A DNA stretch of 64,000 nt, taken from Rhizobium sp. BK376. Lineage in GTDB: Bacteria; Pseudomonadota; Alphaproteobacteria; Rhizobiales; Rhizobiaceae. Each line of letters opens with the position of its first letter. Position 1 is the stretch's first letter. The DNA lies in NCBI RefSeq assembly GCF_004341625.1, contig NZ_SLZG01000016.1:90202-154201 (forward strand), written 5' to 3'. Below are positions 8,177-16,833 of this stretch, one piece after another. A model generated the notes under the pieces. The model made no database searches. It was not told the origin of the DNA and saw only the letters and a program-made list of their open reading frames with translations. The position numbers were made by a program, and so were the translations under genes.

Positions 8177-9466
8177 ATGAGTGACGAGATCATGACCCTT
8201 GCCGATGCGCGTGCCTTCCTCACCTCCCTTTTCGATGCCGCTGTTGAAGCCGCCAATCCGTTGACAGGCATACGCGCCAATCTGCCCGCAAAGCCCAAGG
8301 GTCGCACTGTCGTCATCGGCGCGGGCAAAGGGTCGGCGCAGATGGCTGCCGCCCTTGAGCAATGCTGGGACGGGCCGCTCGAAGGGCTGGTCGTCACCCG
8401 CTACGGCTTTGCGACCAAATGCGAGCATATCGAAATCATCGAGGCCTCCCATCCCGTTCCCGATGCAGCAGGCCTTGTGGCATCGCGCCGCCTGCTGAAG
8501 CTTGTCGAGGGCCTGACGGAAGACGACCTGGTGATTGCGCTGATCTCCGGCGGAGGTTCGGCTCTTTTGCCCTCTCCCGCCGGCGACCTGACGCTGGAAG
8601 ACGAGATCGCTGTCAACAAGGCGCTTCTCGCCTCGGGTGCGCCGATCGCCACCATGAACGTCATCCGGAAGCATCTGTCGACGATCAAGGGCGGCCGGCT
8701 TGCCGCGGCGGCCTATCCCGCGCGCGTCGTATCGCTGGTCGTGTCCGATATTCCAGGTGACGATCCCGCTCTCGTTGCTTCCGGCCCGACCGTTCCCGGC
8801 GCCGGCACGCGCGGCGAAGCGCTCGACCTGATCCGCCTCTACAAGATCGAGCTGCCGGCTGCCGTCATGGCTCACATGGAAAAAGCCGAAGCGGACGCGC
8901 CGCGGACGGACGATCCGCGTTTTGCGCGCAACGAAGTCCACGTCATCGCTTCTGCCGGCGTCTCGCTGGAGGCCGCAGCGGAGACCGCCCGCAAGGCCGG
9001 TATCGAAGCGGCGATCCTTTCCGATGCCATCGAGGGTGAGGCGCGCGAGGCGGCCCATATGCATGCCGCGATCGCCCGCGAGATCCTTCATCGCGACCGT
9101 CCCTTCACAAAGCCGATCGTGCTTCTGTCGGGCGGCGAGACGACGGTGACGCTGACCGGCAAGGGCAAGGGCGGACGCAACTCGGAATTCCTGCTGTCGC
9201 TGGCGATTGACATCGATGGCCATGCCGGCATCCATGCCATGGCCGCCGATACCGACGGCATCGACGGCAGCGAGGATAATGCCGGCGCTTTTGCGGATGC
9301 AGGCACGGTCGCACGCCTGCGCTCGACAGGCATCGATCCGGCAGTGATGCTTCGCAACAATGACGCCTGGTCCGCCTTCAATGCGATCGACGACCTCTTC
9401 GTTCCCGGCCCGACCGGAACGAACGTCAATGATTTGCGGGCGATCCTGATCAATCCCGATGATTGA
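8177..9466 (+). CDS. Glycerate 2-kinase (MOFRL family, GckA/TtuD-like)
   Basis: A 429-residue glycerate kinase of the type that makes 2-phosphoglycerate from D-glycerate with ATP; older annotations call the family hydroxypyruvate reductase TtuD. Visible motifs are VVIGAGKGSAQMA near residue 50, LISGGGSALL near 120, the conserved stretch NVIRKHLSTIKGGRLA, and the C-terminal MOFRL domain with LLSGGETTVT and ADTDGIDGSEDNAGAF. It follows the arabinoside operon by 86 bases on the same strand and may be co-transcribed. Glycerate is not an obvious arabinose product, so the link could be a shared pathway intermediate or only adjacency. Confidence 0.9.
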   Translation: MSDEIMTLADARAFLTSLFDAAVEAANPLTGIRANLPAKPKGRTVVIGAGKGSAQMAAALEQCWDGPLEGLVVTRYGFATKCEHIEIIEASHPVPDAAGLVASRRLLKLVEGLTEDDLVIALISGGGSALLPSPAGDLTLEDEIAVNKALLASGAPIATMNVIRKHLSTIKGGRLAAAAYPARVVSLVVSDIPGDDPALVASGPTVPGAGTRGEALDLIRLYKIELPAAVMAHMEKAEADAPRTDDPRFARNEVHVIASAGVSLEAAAETARKAGIEAAILSDAIEGEAREAAHMHAAIAREILHRDRPFTKPIVLLSGGETTVTLTGKGKGGRNSEFLLSLAIDIDGHAGIHAMAADTDGIDGSEDNAGAFADAGTVARLRSTGIDPAVMLRNNDAWSAFNAIDDLFVPGPTGTNVNDLRAILINPDD

Positions 9467-9824
9467 AAAATGAGCGGATGATCGGTCGTCAGCACCCGAC
9501 AACAAAGGCCGATCTGACATAGCGGTCCCTACGATTTTTGCAGGCGGCTAAGACGTTGCGTGTGCTCCCGATTCGGACGCGGGCACGCACAACACCCCTC
9601 AAGCAAGACCGAAACAATGCTCATCAAGATCGGTTTGATCCGACCGTCGATGTCGGCTCGGGAAATTAGGAAGTAAAACCTGTCGTTGAGAGAATAATCA
9701 AGCGTCAGGCAAGGTTCCTCCTGAAGCATCCGCAGATCATCAAAGTGAGGACTGCAAAGCAGGGGACGTTTTCCACCTGCTCACCGCGATGGTTGGTTCT
9801 AGTCAACGGTCTCTGAGGGTGAAC
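9467..9824. other. Intergenic stretch before parA-like gene
   Basis: About 360 bases without a credible gene. The only ORF is a 66-codon antisense frame with no recognisable features. A good ribosome site, GAGGGTG, lies directly before the ParA start at 9825. I see no clear promoter consensus or strong hairpin. Confidence 0.6.
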
Positions 9825-10544
9825 ATGCCAGTTATTACATTTGCAAATACCAAGGGGGGCGCCGGCAAAACGACCGTCGCACTCGTTCTAGCAGACGAAC
9901 TCGCACGCCAAAATAAGCGGGTCGCTGTCGTCGATGCCGACCCGCAACAGTGGGTCTCGCGTTGGAGCAGGCTTTCCGCCGCGGCTGTAAATTTCACGGT
10001 CGTTTCGGATATAGATGAAAGCTCTATCGAGCAGAGCATCAAGACGCTCAAGAAAAAGATGGACTATATCATCGTCGACCTGCCAGGTGGCCTCAGCCCC
10101 CTGCTCGCAAAAGCGATCGGCCTGTCCGACCATGTTTTCGTGCCGGTTCAAGGTTGTGCAATGGATGCCGTCGGTGGTGCGCAGGTGCTTGAAATCCTGA
10201 AAGAGCTGGAGGCGAAGTGCGATATCAGGATCGCACACTCCGTCGTCTTGACTCGCGTCAGTTCCATCATCACGACAAGAGCGCTGCTGACCGTGAAGGC
10301 CATGCTGGCACGGCAGAAGGTCCACGTGCTCGACACGGCCCTGATCGAGCGTGCAGCGTTCCGCGACATGTTCAATGCCGGCGGAACAATCTCCATGATG
10401 AACCCGCAAGGCGTCAGCAACCTGGACAAGGCGCAGCACAATGCGCGGCTGCTCGCAGACGAGGTTCAACGCCTCGTTCCCCTCGAGGCTGCACCGGTGA
10501 AAGCTCCGCGGAAGCGGGCCGCTACCACCAAAAAGGCGGCTTAG
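9825..10544 (+). CDS. Orphan ParA/VirC1-like P-loop ATPase
   Basis: A 239-residue ParA-superfamily ATPase. The deviant Walker A box KGGAGKTT is at residues 10-17, the Walker A' region is VVDADPQQW, and the Walker B-like strand is YIIVDLPGG. The C-terminus is a short basic tail (VKAPRKRAATTKKAA) that could bind DNA or RNA non-specifically. No ParB gene or parS-like site lies beside it, unlike chromosome or plasmid partition loci, so it belongs with orphan ParA proteins that place other cargo, for example the relaxosome protein VirC1. I chose ATG 9825 over an in-frame start 12 codons earlier because of the GAGGGTG ribosome site. Cargo unknown. Confidence 0.85.
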   Translation: MPVITFANTKGGAGKTTVALVLADELARQNKRVAVVDADPQQWVSRWSRLSAAAVNFTVVSDIDESSIEQSIKTLKKKMDYIIVDLPGGLSPLLAKAIGLSDHVFVPVQGCAMDAVGGAQVLEILKELEAKCDIRIAHSVVLTRVSSIITTRALLTVKAMLARQKVHVLDTALIERAAFRDMFNAGGTISMMNPQGVSNLDKAQHNARLLADEVQRLVPLEAAPVKAPRKRAATTKKAA

Positions 10545-10558
10545 TCCGCTCAGCCCCC

Positions 10559-10585
10559 GGAAATGCCCGCGTAACGGGCATTTCC
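10559..10585 (+). terminator. Hairpin after parA-like gene
   Basis: GGAAATGCCCG (10559-10569) and CGGGCATTTCC (10575-10585) form a perfect 11-base stem with a five-base loop, starting 14 bases after the stop codon. There is no T tract, so termination may be Rho-dependent or the hairpin may protect the 3' end. Confidence 0.6.
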
Positions 10586-10701
10586 GATCGACGGCAGCGT
10601 AAATGCCTTCCGCCGTTACATCAGCGTTTACCGTAACATACTCCCGCTGCCGTAGAATTCGTGCTATCTAATAATGCACCGGCAGAGGGGAGATAAATTC
10701 T

Positions 10702-10923
10702 GTGACGATCGCCGCATCGATCACTTTTGCGACTGCCCACATGGTCGCATTCGGGGAAGACAACCATACCGACCGGACCACCGATCTCCTGAAGCTTCGG
10801 AGTTATCACAACACCAGTCAGATCGGCACTCCCGACAAGTCCGCGAGGCCGTCCTTGCCGGCGGACTTGATACCAATCGACTTTAGGGTTGGCACGAATA
10901 ATCAACCCTCGATCCGGAGGTGA
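10702..10923 (+). CDS. Possible small protein upstream of mscS (doubtful)
   Basis: A 73-codon frame opening with GTG at 10702, ten bases after a GGGGAG run, and ending with a TGA that lies inside the ribosome site of the mscS gene. The product (starting MTIAASITFATAHMVAFGED) has no motif that I recognise and no clear membrane span or signal peptide. Its position could couple its translation to mscS, but it may be a chance frame. Only this frame and the hairpin at 10559-10585 fill the 383 bases between parA and mscS. Confidence 0.25.
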   Translation: MTIAASITFATAHMVAFGEDNHTDRTTDLLKLRSYHNTSQIGTPDKSARPSLPADLIPIDFRVGTNNQPSIRR

Positions 10924-10927
10924 CGAG

Positions 10928-12913
10928 ATGAGATGGCTGGCGATCGTCCTTTTTCTGTCTCTTTTCCCGACGATCGCGCAGGCGCAAAGTGCTGCACCCC
11001 CTCAAGCCAAGATCAACGATCTCGTGCGTCTGCTGCAGGATCCGGAGATGAAGGCATGGCTGGACAGCCAGAAACCTTCGACCGCCGCGGCCTCGCCGGC
11101 CGCCAAGGCCGACACCGATCTCCAGGACTGGGATCAACAGACGCGCGCGAGCGTCAACCAGATCGTTTCGGCAATTCCGAGAATACCATCCGAGATCGCC
11201 GCCGCGTCCGCACGGACAAGGGCGGACGCCATCTCGCACGGCTACGCACCTGTCATGATTATTTTCGCTATCATGGTCGCAATCGGGATCATCATAGAGC
11301 GATTGTTTCTCCGTCTCTACGCCTCGCGATCTCGAAAATTGGCCAACGCCACCACAAGCCGCCTGTCCGAGTTTATTCCGATCGGTGTTTTCACGGTCGT
11401 CATTGGGCTGATTTTCTTCGCTTTTGATTGGCCTCCGCTCGCCCGCACCGCCCTCCTGGCCTATCTGCTCGCCTTCATCGCATATCGTTGCCTTTCCGTT
11501 GTCACGGGCTTCATCGTCGATAGCGGTCCGCTGCGCCGGCGGGTATTGCTCTTCATAGGCGTTTTGGCCTTCGCGACCGCCACCGCCAAGCTTGGCCCGC
11601 CGCTCGGCGTCGATCCCGCCGTCACCAAAGCGATCTCCTTCTGTTTCTCGGCCATCCTCTTTCTGATCGCAATGGAAGCGATATGGCGGACGTCAAAACA
11701 ATCGCGAACGACCAAAGGCATATTGAGCCTTTGGCTGCTTGGCATCTGGGTGCTCTGGTGCCTCAGCCTCAAGGGTCTTGTCTGGATCGGTATCTATATA
11801 CTGATACTGCCTCCCATTTTGAGGGCAGTAGGAAAAACCGTGGCAGAAGCCCTCACCCCGCCAGACGGGTCGCCCGGCGACGATATCAAAACCGTCCTTT
11901 TTGTCCGTGGCAGTCGCGCATGCGTCATAGCACTGGCGGTCGGATGGCTGGCCGTCGTCTGGCACCTCAATCCAGAATCGCTGGCGCATCAGGATCCAAC
12001 CTTGAGCGCAATCGTCCACGGACTGTTGAAGGGTATCATCATCCTGCTCATCGCCGATCTTGTCTGGCAAATGGCCAAGGCCTTCATAGACAAAAGACTC
12101 AAAACATTTTCAGCCGATCCTTCCGTCGAAGGCAAGGAGGCTGCAAGCCAGCATCGCATCGCCACGTTGCTGCCGATCTTCAAGAACGCGCTCGCCGTCT
12201 TGGTGCTCGTCGCCACCGCGCTGACCGTGCTTGCCGAGCTCGGCGTTCAGATCGGCCCGCTCATCGCCGGTGCCGGCATATTTGGTGTGGCAATTGGTTT
12301 CGGATCGCAGACGCTGGTAAAGGACGTCATCAGTGGCATCTTCTACATGCTCGACGATGCCTTCCGCGTCGGCGAATACATCCAGAGCGGCAGCTACAAG
12401 GGAACGGTCGAATCCTTCAGCCTTCGCTCCGTTCGCTTGCGCCACCACCGTGGCCCCATCTTCACCGTGCCCTTTGGATCCCTGGGAGCGGTTCAGAACA
12501 TGAGCCGCGACTGGGTTATCGACAAGTTCATGCTCCGCGTCCCCTTCGACACCGACATTGCCCAGGTGAAGAGGCTGGTGAAGGGTGTGGGGGCCGAGAT
12601 GATGGCAGACCCGGAATTGGCACCCTTCATCATTCAGACGGTCAAGATGAAAGGCGTCGAACAGATCGGCGACTTCGGGATCGAGCTGAGCTTCGCCTTT
12701 ACCGCACATCCCGGACATCAGTCGGCGGTCCGCCGACGCGCCTATACGATGATCCGTGATGCTTTCAGGACTAACGGTATAGACTTCGCCCAGCCCACCG
12801 TCCAGGTCGGAGGCGAGGAGAAGGCCGCCAGCGCAGCCGCAGCATCGGCGTCCCATAACAGGGCTGTCCAGAAAGCCGCACTGGCCGCCGGCGGGGGCGA
12901 AGGCCAGTCCTGA
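10928..12913 (+). CDS. Large MscS-family mechanosensitive ion channel (YbiO-like)
   Basis: A 661-residue inner-membrane channel. A signal peptide (MRWLAIVLFLSLFPTIAQAQ) leads a short periplasmic region and then many membrane spans, with a C-terminal MscS core of about 250 residues. The pore helix and following beta domain are clear: IGPLIAGAGIFGVAIGFGSQTLVKDVISGIF, then GEYIQSGSYKGTVESFSLRSVRLRHHRG. Length and layout resemble E. coli YbiO rather than the small MscS. Such channels release solutes on osmotic downshock. The start at 10928 follows an excellent GGAGGTGA site. The Ala-rich C-terminal tail (KAASAAAASASH) is likely disordered and cytoplasmic. Confidence 0.92.
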   Translation: MRWLAIVLFLSLFPTIAQAQSAAPPQAKINDLVRLLQDPEMKAWLDSQKPSTAAASPAAKADTDLQDWDQQTRASVNQIVSAIPRIPSEIAAASARTRADAISHGYAPVMIIFAIMVAIGIIIERLFLRLYASRSRKLANATTSRLSEFIPIGVFTVVIGLIFFAFDWPPLARTALLAYLLAFIAYRCLSVVTGFIVDSGPLRRRVLLFIGVLAFATATAKLGPPLGVDPAVTKAISFCFSAILFLIAMEAIWRTSKQSRTTKGILSLWLLGIWVLWCLSLKGLVWIGIYILILPPILRAVGKTVAEALTPPDGSPGDDIKTVLFVRGSRACVIALAVGWLAVVWHLNPESLAHQDPTLSAIVHGLLKGIIILLIADLVWQMAKAFIDKRLKTFSADPSVEGKEAASQHRIATLLPIFKNALAVLVLVATALTVLAELGVQIGPLIAGAGIFGVAIGFGSQTLVKDVISGIFYMLDDAFRVGEYIQSGSYKGTVESFSLRSVRLRHHRGPIFTVPFGSLGAVQNMSRDWVIDKFMLRVPFDTDIAQVKRLVKGVGAEMMADPELAPFIIQTVKMKGVEQIGDFGIELSFAFTAHPGHQSAVRRRAYTMIRDAFRTNGIDFAQPTVQVGGEEKAASAAAASASHNRAVQKAALAAGGGEGQS

Positions 12914-12983
12914 TCGAAGCACATGCAAGTGGGGGGATTGCCATCGGGCAGCCAGTCGCCTGACAACGCGGCCGGTCCTTCGC

Positions 12984-14480
12984 TCAGTCCAACGCAGGCG
13001 GCGGCGTCTCGCTTAAGACCGTGCGCAACGTTTCCATATCACGCGATAGCGGCCGGTCGTCGGCGTAGTGCGGTATGCGTTCACGGACAGCCCGATGAAT
13101 CCTGTCCGTGCCGTCTGCTCGCAATGCCATCGATGTCAGGAAATCGTGCGCCTGAGCCGCCGCCATCAGCTCGATCGCGAGGATATATTCGGCATTGTCG
13201 ATAACGGACAAAAGCTTGTTCGCGGCCGCCGTCGGATGCGCCAGAAAATCCTCCTGAAGACCTGAGGTCAGCCCGCCATCCACCGAGGCCGGAGCCGAAA
13301 GCCGGCGGCTCTCGTTGCTCAGCGCCGCAGCCGTATATTGCGCAATCATGAAGCCGGAATTGCTGCCCGCGTCACTCGCGAGAAACGGCGGCAAGCTGCT
13401 CACGAGCGGATTGACGAGCCGGTCCATGCGCCGTTCGCTCATCGCCGATATCTGCGCGATTGCGATTGCAAGACTGTCGGCCGCCTGTGCGAGGGCCGGA
13501 GCGACCGCATGTGCCTCCGATGACACGACGGGATTTTCCGGCGTGCCTGACACCGCGGGATTGTCGGTGACGGAGGCGAGTTCCTGATTGACGACCGCCG
13601 CACTGTTTTCGAACACGTCGCGCGCGGCCCCGTGTGCATGCGGGACGGATCGCAGGCTGAGCGCATCCTGTGTGCGCTTGCCATGGGCGGCAGCCACAAG
13701 CCCGCTGCCTGCGAGCCGCTTGCGAAGCGACCTGCCGACCTCTGCAATCCCTTTCGATGGCCGCAGCGCAAGGACAGCCTCATCGAAGGCCGCCATCTGG
13801 CAGCCCACGGCCTCAAGCGTGAGGGCGGCGATAGCATCCGCCCAATCGAGCAGCCGCTCTGCGCGTGCAATCGCGACGCAAGCCAGCCCAGTTGCGCAGG
13901 CCGTACCGTTGACGAGGCTGAGACCCTCCTTGGCACCCAGCACCAGCGGCTCAAGACCAATGGCCTCAAGCGCATCGCGGCCATTAAACGACCTGCCACC
14001 AACATGGGCGGTTCCTTCACCAATAAGGACCAAAGCTGTATGGGCATTGTGGGTCAGATAGCCGGCGGAGCCCTTCGACGGGACATCCGGGATACAGTCC
14101 TTTTCGAGAAAGGCTGCCAGATGACGGATGATCTCTGGCCGCACACCGGAATGGCCATGCGAAAAATTGACGATCTGTGCCGCGATGATAGCGCGAACTT
14201 CGCGCGGCGCCAGAAGCGGGCCAACGCCGCAGGCATGGCTTAGAATGATATTGCGCGACAGGCGGCTCTGAGAGGCCCTGTCTACCACGGTGTCGGAAAG
14301 AGCACCAACGCCGGTATTGATACCATAGGCCCGCACACCGCTTTCGACGATACGCTCGACGATCCTGCTTGCATTTTGGACCCGATCCCAAGCAGCGGGC
14401 GACAGCCCCAGCGCGTCTCCTGCGCCGACGCGCGCCACGTCCCGCCACGTGACGAGGTCATCGATGGTGACAGTGCTCAT
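12984..14480 (-). CDS. HAL/PAL-family ammonia-lyase homologue lacking the MIO-forming Ala-Ser-Gly
   Basis: A 498-residue homologue of histidine ammonia-lyase. Shared landmarks are Tyr52 in YGINTGVG, His82 in LSHACGVG, Asn191 in LVNGT, Gln271 and Arg277 in QDALSLR, and LQEDF near the C-terminus. The loop that in active enzymes reads KGSVG-ASG-DLAPLAH reads KGSAG-YLTHNAH here (residues 136-147), so exactly the tripeptide that cyclises to the MIO electrophile is missing. The Tyr280 and Phe329 equivalents of Pseudomonas HutH are Leu274 and Ala323. The frame is intact, so this looks like an evolved variant rather than a wreck. It is the last gene after an amino-acid importer (overlap of four bases) controlled by a HutC-like repressor. 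Function unknown: a lyase with another mechanism, or a binding protein. Confidence 0.85.
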   Translation of the reverse strand: MSTVTIDDLVTWRDVARVGAGDALGLSPAAWDRVQNASRIVERIVESGVRAYGINTGVGALSDTVVDRASQSRLSRNIILSHACGVGPLLAPREVRAIIAAQIVNFSHGHSGVRPEIIRHLAAFLEKDCIPDVPSKGSAGYLTHNAHTALVLIGEGTAHVGGRSFNGRDALEAIGLEPLVLGAKEGLSLVNGTACATGLACVAIARAERLLDWADAIAALTLEAVGCQMAAFDEAVLALRPSKGIAEVGRSLRKRLAGSGLVAAAHGKRTQDALSLRSVPHAHGAARDVFENSAAVVNQELASVTDNPAVSGTPENPVVSSEAHAVAPALAQAADSLAIAIAQISAMSERRMDRLVNPLVSSLPPFLASDAGSNSGFMIAQYTAAALSNESRRLSAPASVDGGLTSGLQEDFLAHPTAAANKLLSVIDNAEYILAIELMAAAQAHDFLTSMALRADGTDRIHRAVRERIPHYADDRPLSRDMETLRTVLSETPPPALD

Positions 14481-15253
14481 TGACCGCTTCCGAAATGACC
14501 GATGAATTGCCGGAAGGCCGGCGAGGCGCCACCGCCAAACATTTCCTGAGGAGCACCGCTGCTTTCGACCAACCCTTCGCGCATGAAGACCACGCGGTTG
14601 GAGACGTTGCGGGCAAAGCTCATTTCATGGGTGACGACGAGCATCGTCATGCCCTCCTCGGCGAGCGCGCGCATGACGCGCAGCACTTCGCCGACCAATT
14701 CGGGATCGAGGGCCGAGGTCGGCTCGTCGAACAGCATGACCTTTGGCTTCATGGCGAGTGCGCGGGCGATTGCAGCGCGCTGCTGCTGGCCGCCGGAAAG
14801 ATGGGCGGGATAGGCGTGACGCTTCTCGAAAATACCGACCTTTTGCAAAAGCTTTTCGGCTTCCGCGATGCACTCGGCGCGCGGCCGCTTCAAGACATGC
14901 ACTGGCCCCTCGATGACGTTCTGCAGGATCGTCATATGAGACCAGAGATTGAACTGCTGGAACACCATGCCGAGTTCTGAGCGGATATGATCCACCTGCT
15001 TCTGGCTCGCCGGCTTGCTCCTGCCGTTTTTGTGCACCATGCGGATTTCTTCACCATCGACCCAGATCTCGCCATCGGTGGCGGTCTCGAGCAGGTTGAT
15101 GCAGCGAAGGAATGTCGATTTTCCCGAGCCCGAAGCGCCGAGAAGCGAGATCACGTCGCCATCCTCTGCATCGAGGGAAATGCCGCGAAGGACTTCGTGG
15201 GTGCCGAAGCTCTTGCGGATATTGCGGACCGAAAGTCGGGTTACGCCGGGCAT
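14477..15253 (-). CDS. Amino-acid ABC transporter ATPase (HisP/GlnQ type)
   Basis: A 258-residue polar amino-acid importer ATPase. Walker A is GASGSGKST (residues 39-47), the Q-loop GMVFQQFNLWSHM, the signature LSGGQQQRAAIARAL, Walker B MLFDEPTSALDPELV and the switch VVTHEMSFARNV. The insertion IRMVHKNGRSKP after the first strands is typical of the histidine/octopine subfamily. The stop overlaps the start of the ammonia-lyase homologue. With the genes at 15282, 15996 and 16834 it forms a complete importer. Confidence 0.94.
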   Translation of the reverse strand: MPGVTRLSVRNIRKSFGTHEVLRGISLDAEDGDVISLLGASGSGKSTFLRCINLLETATDGEIWVDGEEIRMVHKNGRSKPASQKQVDHIRSELGMVFQQFNLWSHMTILQNVIEGPVHVLKRPRAECIAEAEKLLQKVGIFEKRHAYPAHLSGGQQQRAAIARALAMKPKVMLFDEPTSALDPELVGEVLRVMRALAEEGMTMLVVTHEMSFARNVSNRVVFMREGLVESSGAPQEMFGGGASPAFRQFIGHFGSGQ

Positions 15254-15281
15254 GGAAGCTCCAATCAGATTCAGTCTTCCC

Positions 15282-15986
15282 TCACGCCTTCAGCGCCGGC
15301 GGGACCGCGCGGCGATGTCGCGAAAGAGAATATTCGAGCAGGGCCAGGCCCTGCAGGATGATGAAGTTCAAAGCGAGATAGATGATGGCCGCACAGAGAA
15401 AGACCTCCATCGTCCGGTAGGTGTGTGAGATCAGCCGCTGCGCCACGCCGGTCACTTCCCAGACGGTGACAAGGCTTGCAAGCGCCGTCGATTTCATCAT
15501 CAGGACGATCTCGGTCGAATAGGCGGGCAAGGCATGCCGAAAGGCGATCGGCGCGATGATCCGGCGCACGAGCAGGAAGCCGGACATGCCGATGGATCGC
15601 GCCGCCTCTATCTCGCGCGGAGAGATGGCGCGAATACCGCCGCGAAAAATCTCTGCCGTATAGCCGCCGGTGCAGAGCGCCAGCGCCAGTACGGCGCAGA
15701 CAAAAGGCTCACGCAGCAGCGGCCAGAGCGGGCCGTAGCGAATGATGCCGAACTGGGCGAGCCCGTAGAAAATCAGAAACATCTGGATGAGCAGCGGCGA
15801 TCCGCGGAAGACGAAGATATAGCCCTTGGCGATCGACGATAGGAACGGGTTGCCGCCCACCCGCATCCAAACGATCAGGAGCGCTAGAAGGCCGCCGATC
15901 GTGATGGAACAAATGAACAGCGCAAGCGTCATGGGGAGCGCCTGAAGCAGGGTGATCATCGTCTGGCTGAGAAAGGCGAAATCCAT
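15282..15986 (-). CDS. Amino-acid ABC transporter permease (HisM/GlnP type)
   Basis: A 234-residue His/Glu/Gln/Arg-type permease with a hydrophobic N-terminal half (MITLLQALPMTLALFICSI), the characteristic FRGSPLLIQMFLIFYGLAQFG segment and the ATPase-docking loop REIEAARSIGMSGFLLVRRI. It lies nine bases after the other permease gene on the same strand and is its heterodimer partner. Basic and Ser-rich C-terminus without special features. Confidence 0.93.
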   Translation of the reverse strand: MDFAFLSQTMITLLQALPMTLALFICSITIGGLLALLIVWMRVGGNPFLSSIAKGYIFVFRGSPLLIQMFLIFYGLAQFGIIRYGPLWPLLREPFVCAVLALALCTGGYTAEIFRGGIRAISPREIEAARSIGMSGFLLVRRIIAPIAFRHALPAYSTEIVLMMKSTALASLVTVWEVTGVAQRLISHTYRTMEVFLCAAIIYLALNFIILQGLALLEYSLSRHRRAVPPALKA

Positions 15987-15995
15987 GATCGATCC

Positions 15996-16718
15996 TCAGG
16001 CCTGGCCCATCGCGGCAGGCATGCTGCGGTTGGCGCGGCGCTCGGCGCCATTGAAGACCCGATCCGAAAGGCTTGTGAGGATCAGGTAGAGCGCGCCGCC
16101 GACGATGAAGAACAGGAAATATTGTCGTGTGGAGCCCGCCGCGACCTGGCTGGTGCGCATTAGCTCGGCAAGGCCGGTCACGGAGACAAGCGCAGAATCC
16201 TTCAGGCTGAGCTGCCAGACGTTGCCCATACCGGGGATGGCGAGTCTCAGCACCTGCGGCATGATGATACGCCGAAAACGCAGCCCCCTGTGCATCCCGA
16301 TCGCGGAAGCGGCTTCAAGCTCGCCTTTCGAGATTGCGAGATAGGCGCCGCGAAAAACCTCGGCCTGATAGGCGCCCGAGATGATGCCGACGGCAAGTGC
16401 GCCAGCAGCAAAGGACGGCAGGCCGAGAAAGCCTTCGTAGCCCAACGCCTTGCCGATCGTGGTGACGGCCGTCGATCCGCCGAAATAGATGAGATAGATG
16501 ATCAGCAGTTCCGGTACGCCACGAAAGACGGTCGTATAGACGTTTCCAAGCGTTACGAGAATGATGTTGCCCGAGAGCTTGGCCGAAGCGACGATGGTCC
16601 CGAAAACTGCACCAATCGCCAACGCGACTGCGGTGACGCAGAGCGTCATCAACGCACCCAACAACAGCAGTGCGCCCCAGCCGGTCGAGCCGAAACCGAT
16701 CAATTCCAGTGTCGCCAT
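15996..16718 (-). CDS. Amino-acid ABC transporter permease (HisQ type)
   Basis: A 240-residue polar amino-acid permease starting MATLELIGFGSTGWGALL. The family segment FRGVPELLIIYLIYFG and the docking loop GELEAASAIGMHRGLRFRRI are present, with about five membrane spans. An in-frame start 24 codons upstream would add a Cys-rich, non-membrane leader, so I place the start at 16718, preceded by GGGGAA. It follows the binding protein after a gap of 115 bases that contains a strong hairpin. Confidence 0.93.
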   Translation of the reverse strand: MATLELIGFGSTGWGALLLLGALMTLCVTAVALAIGAVFGTIVASAKLSGNIILVTLGNVYTTVFRGVPELLIIYLIYFGGSTAVTTIGKALGYEGFLGLPSFAAGALAVGIISGAYQAEVFRGAYLAISKGELEAASAIGMHRGLRFRRIIMPQVLRLAIPGMGNVWQLSLKDSALVSVTGLAELMRTSQVAAGSTRQYFLFFIVGGALYLILTSLSDRVFNGAERRANRSMPAAMGQA

Positions 16719-16798
16719 CGCATTCGTTCCCCGCAGCGAGTGGTCAGTTTTCTTTTGTATGCAAGCATAACATGCGAATTGCGGCATCAAAGCCGAAA

Positions 16799-16827
16799 GC
16801 CGGCGCCTCGGATCCCGATGCGCCGGC
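16799..16827 (-). terminator. GC-rich intercistronic hairpin after the binding-protein gene
   Basis: GCCGGCGC (16799-16806) and GCGCCGGC (16820-16827) form a perfect 8-base stem with a 13-base loop, seven bases after the stop of the binding-protein gene. No T tract follows. It probably allows more binding protein than permease to be made. Confidence 0.55.
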
Positions 16828-16833
16828 GACCGA

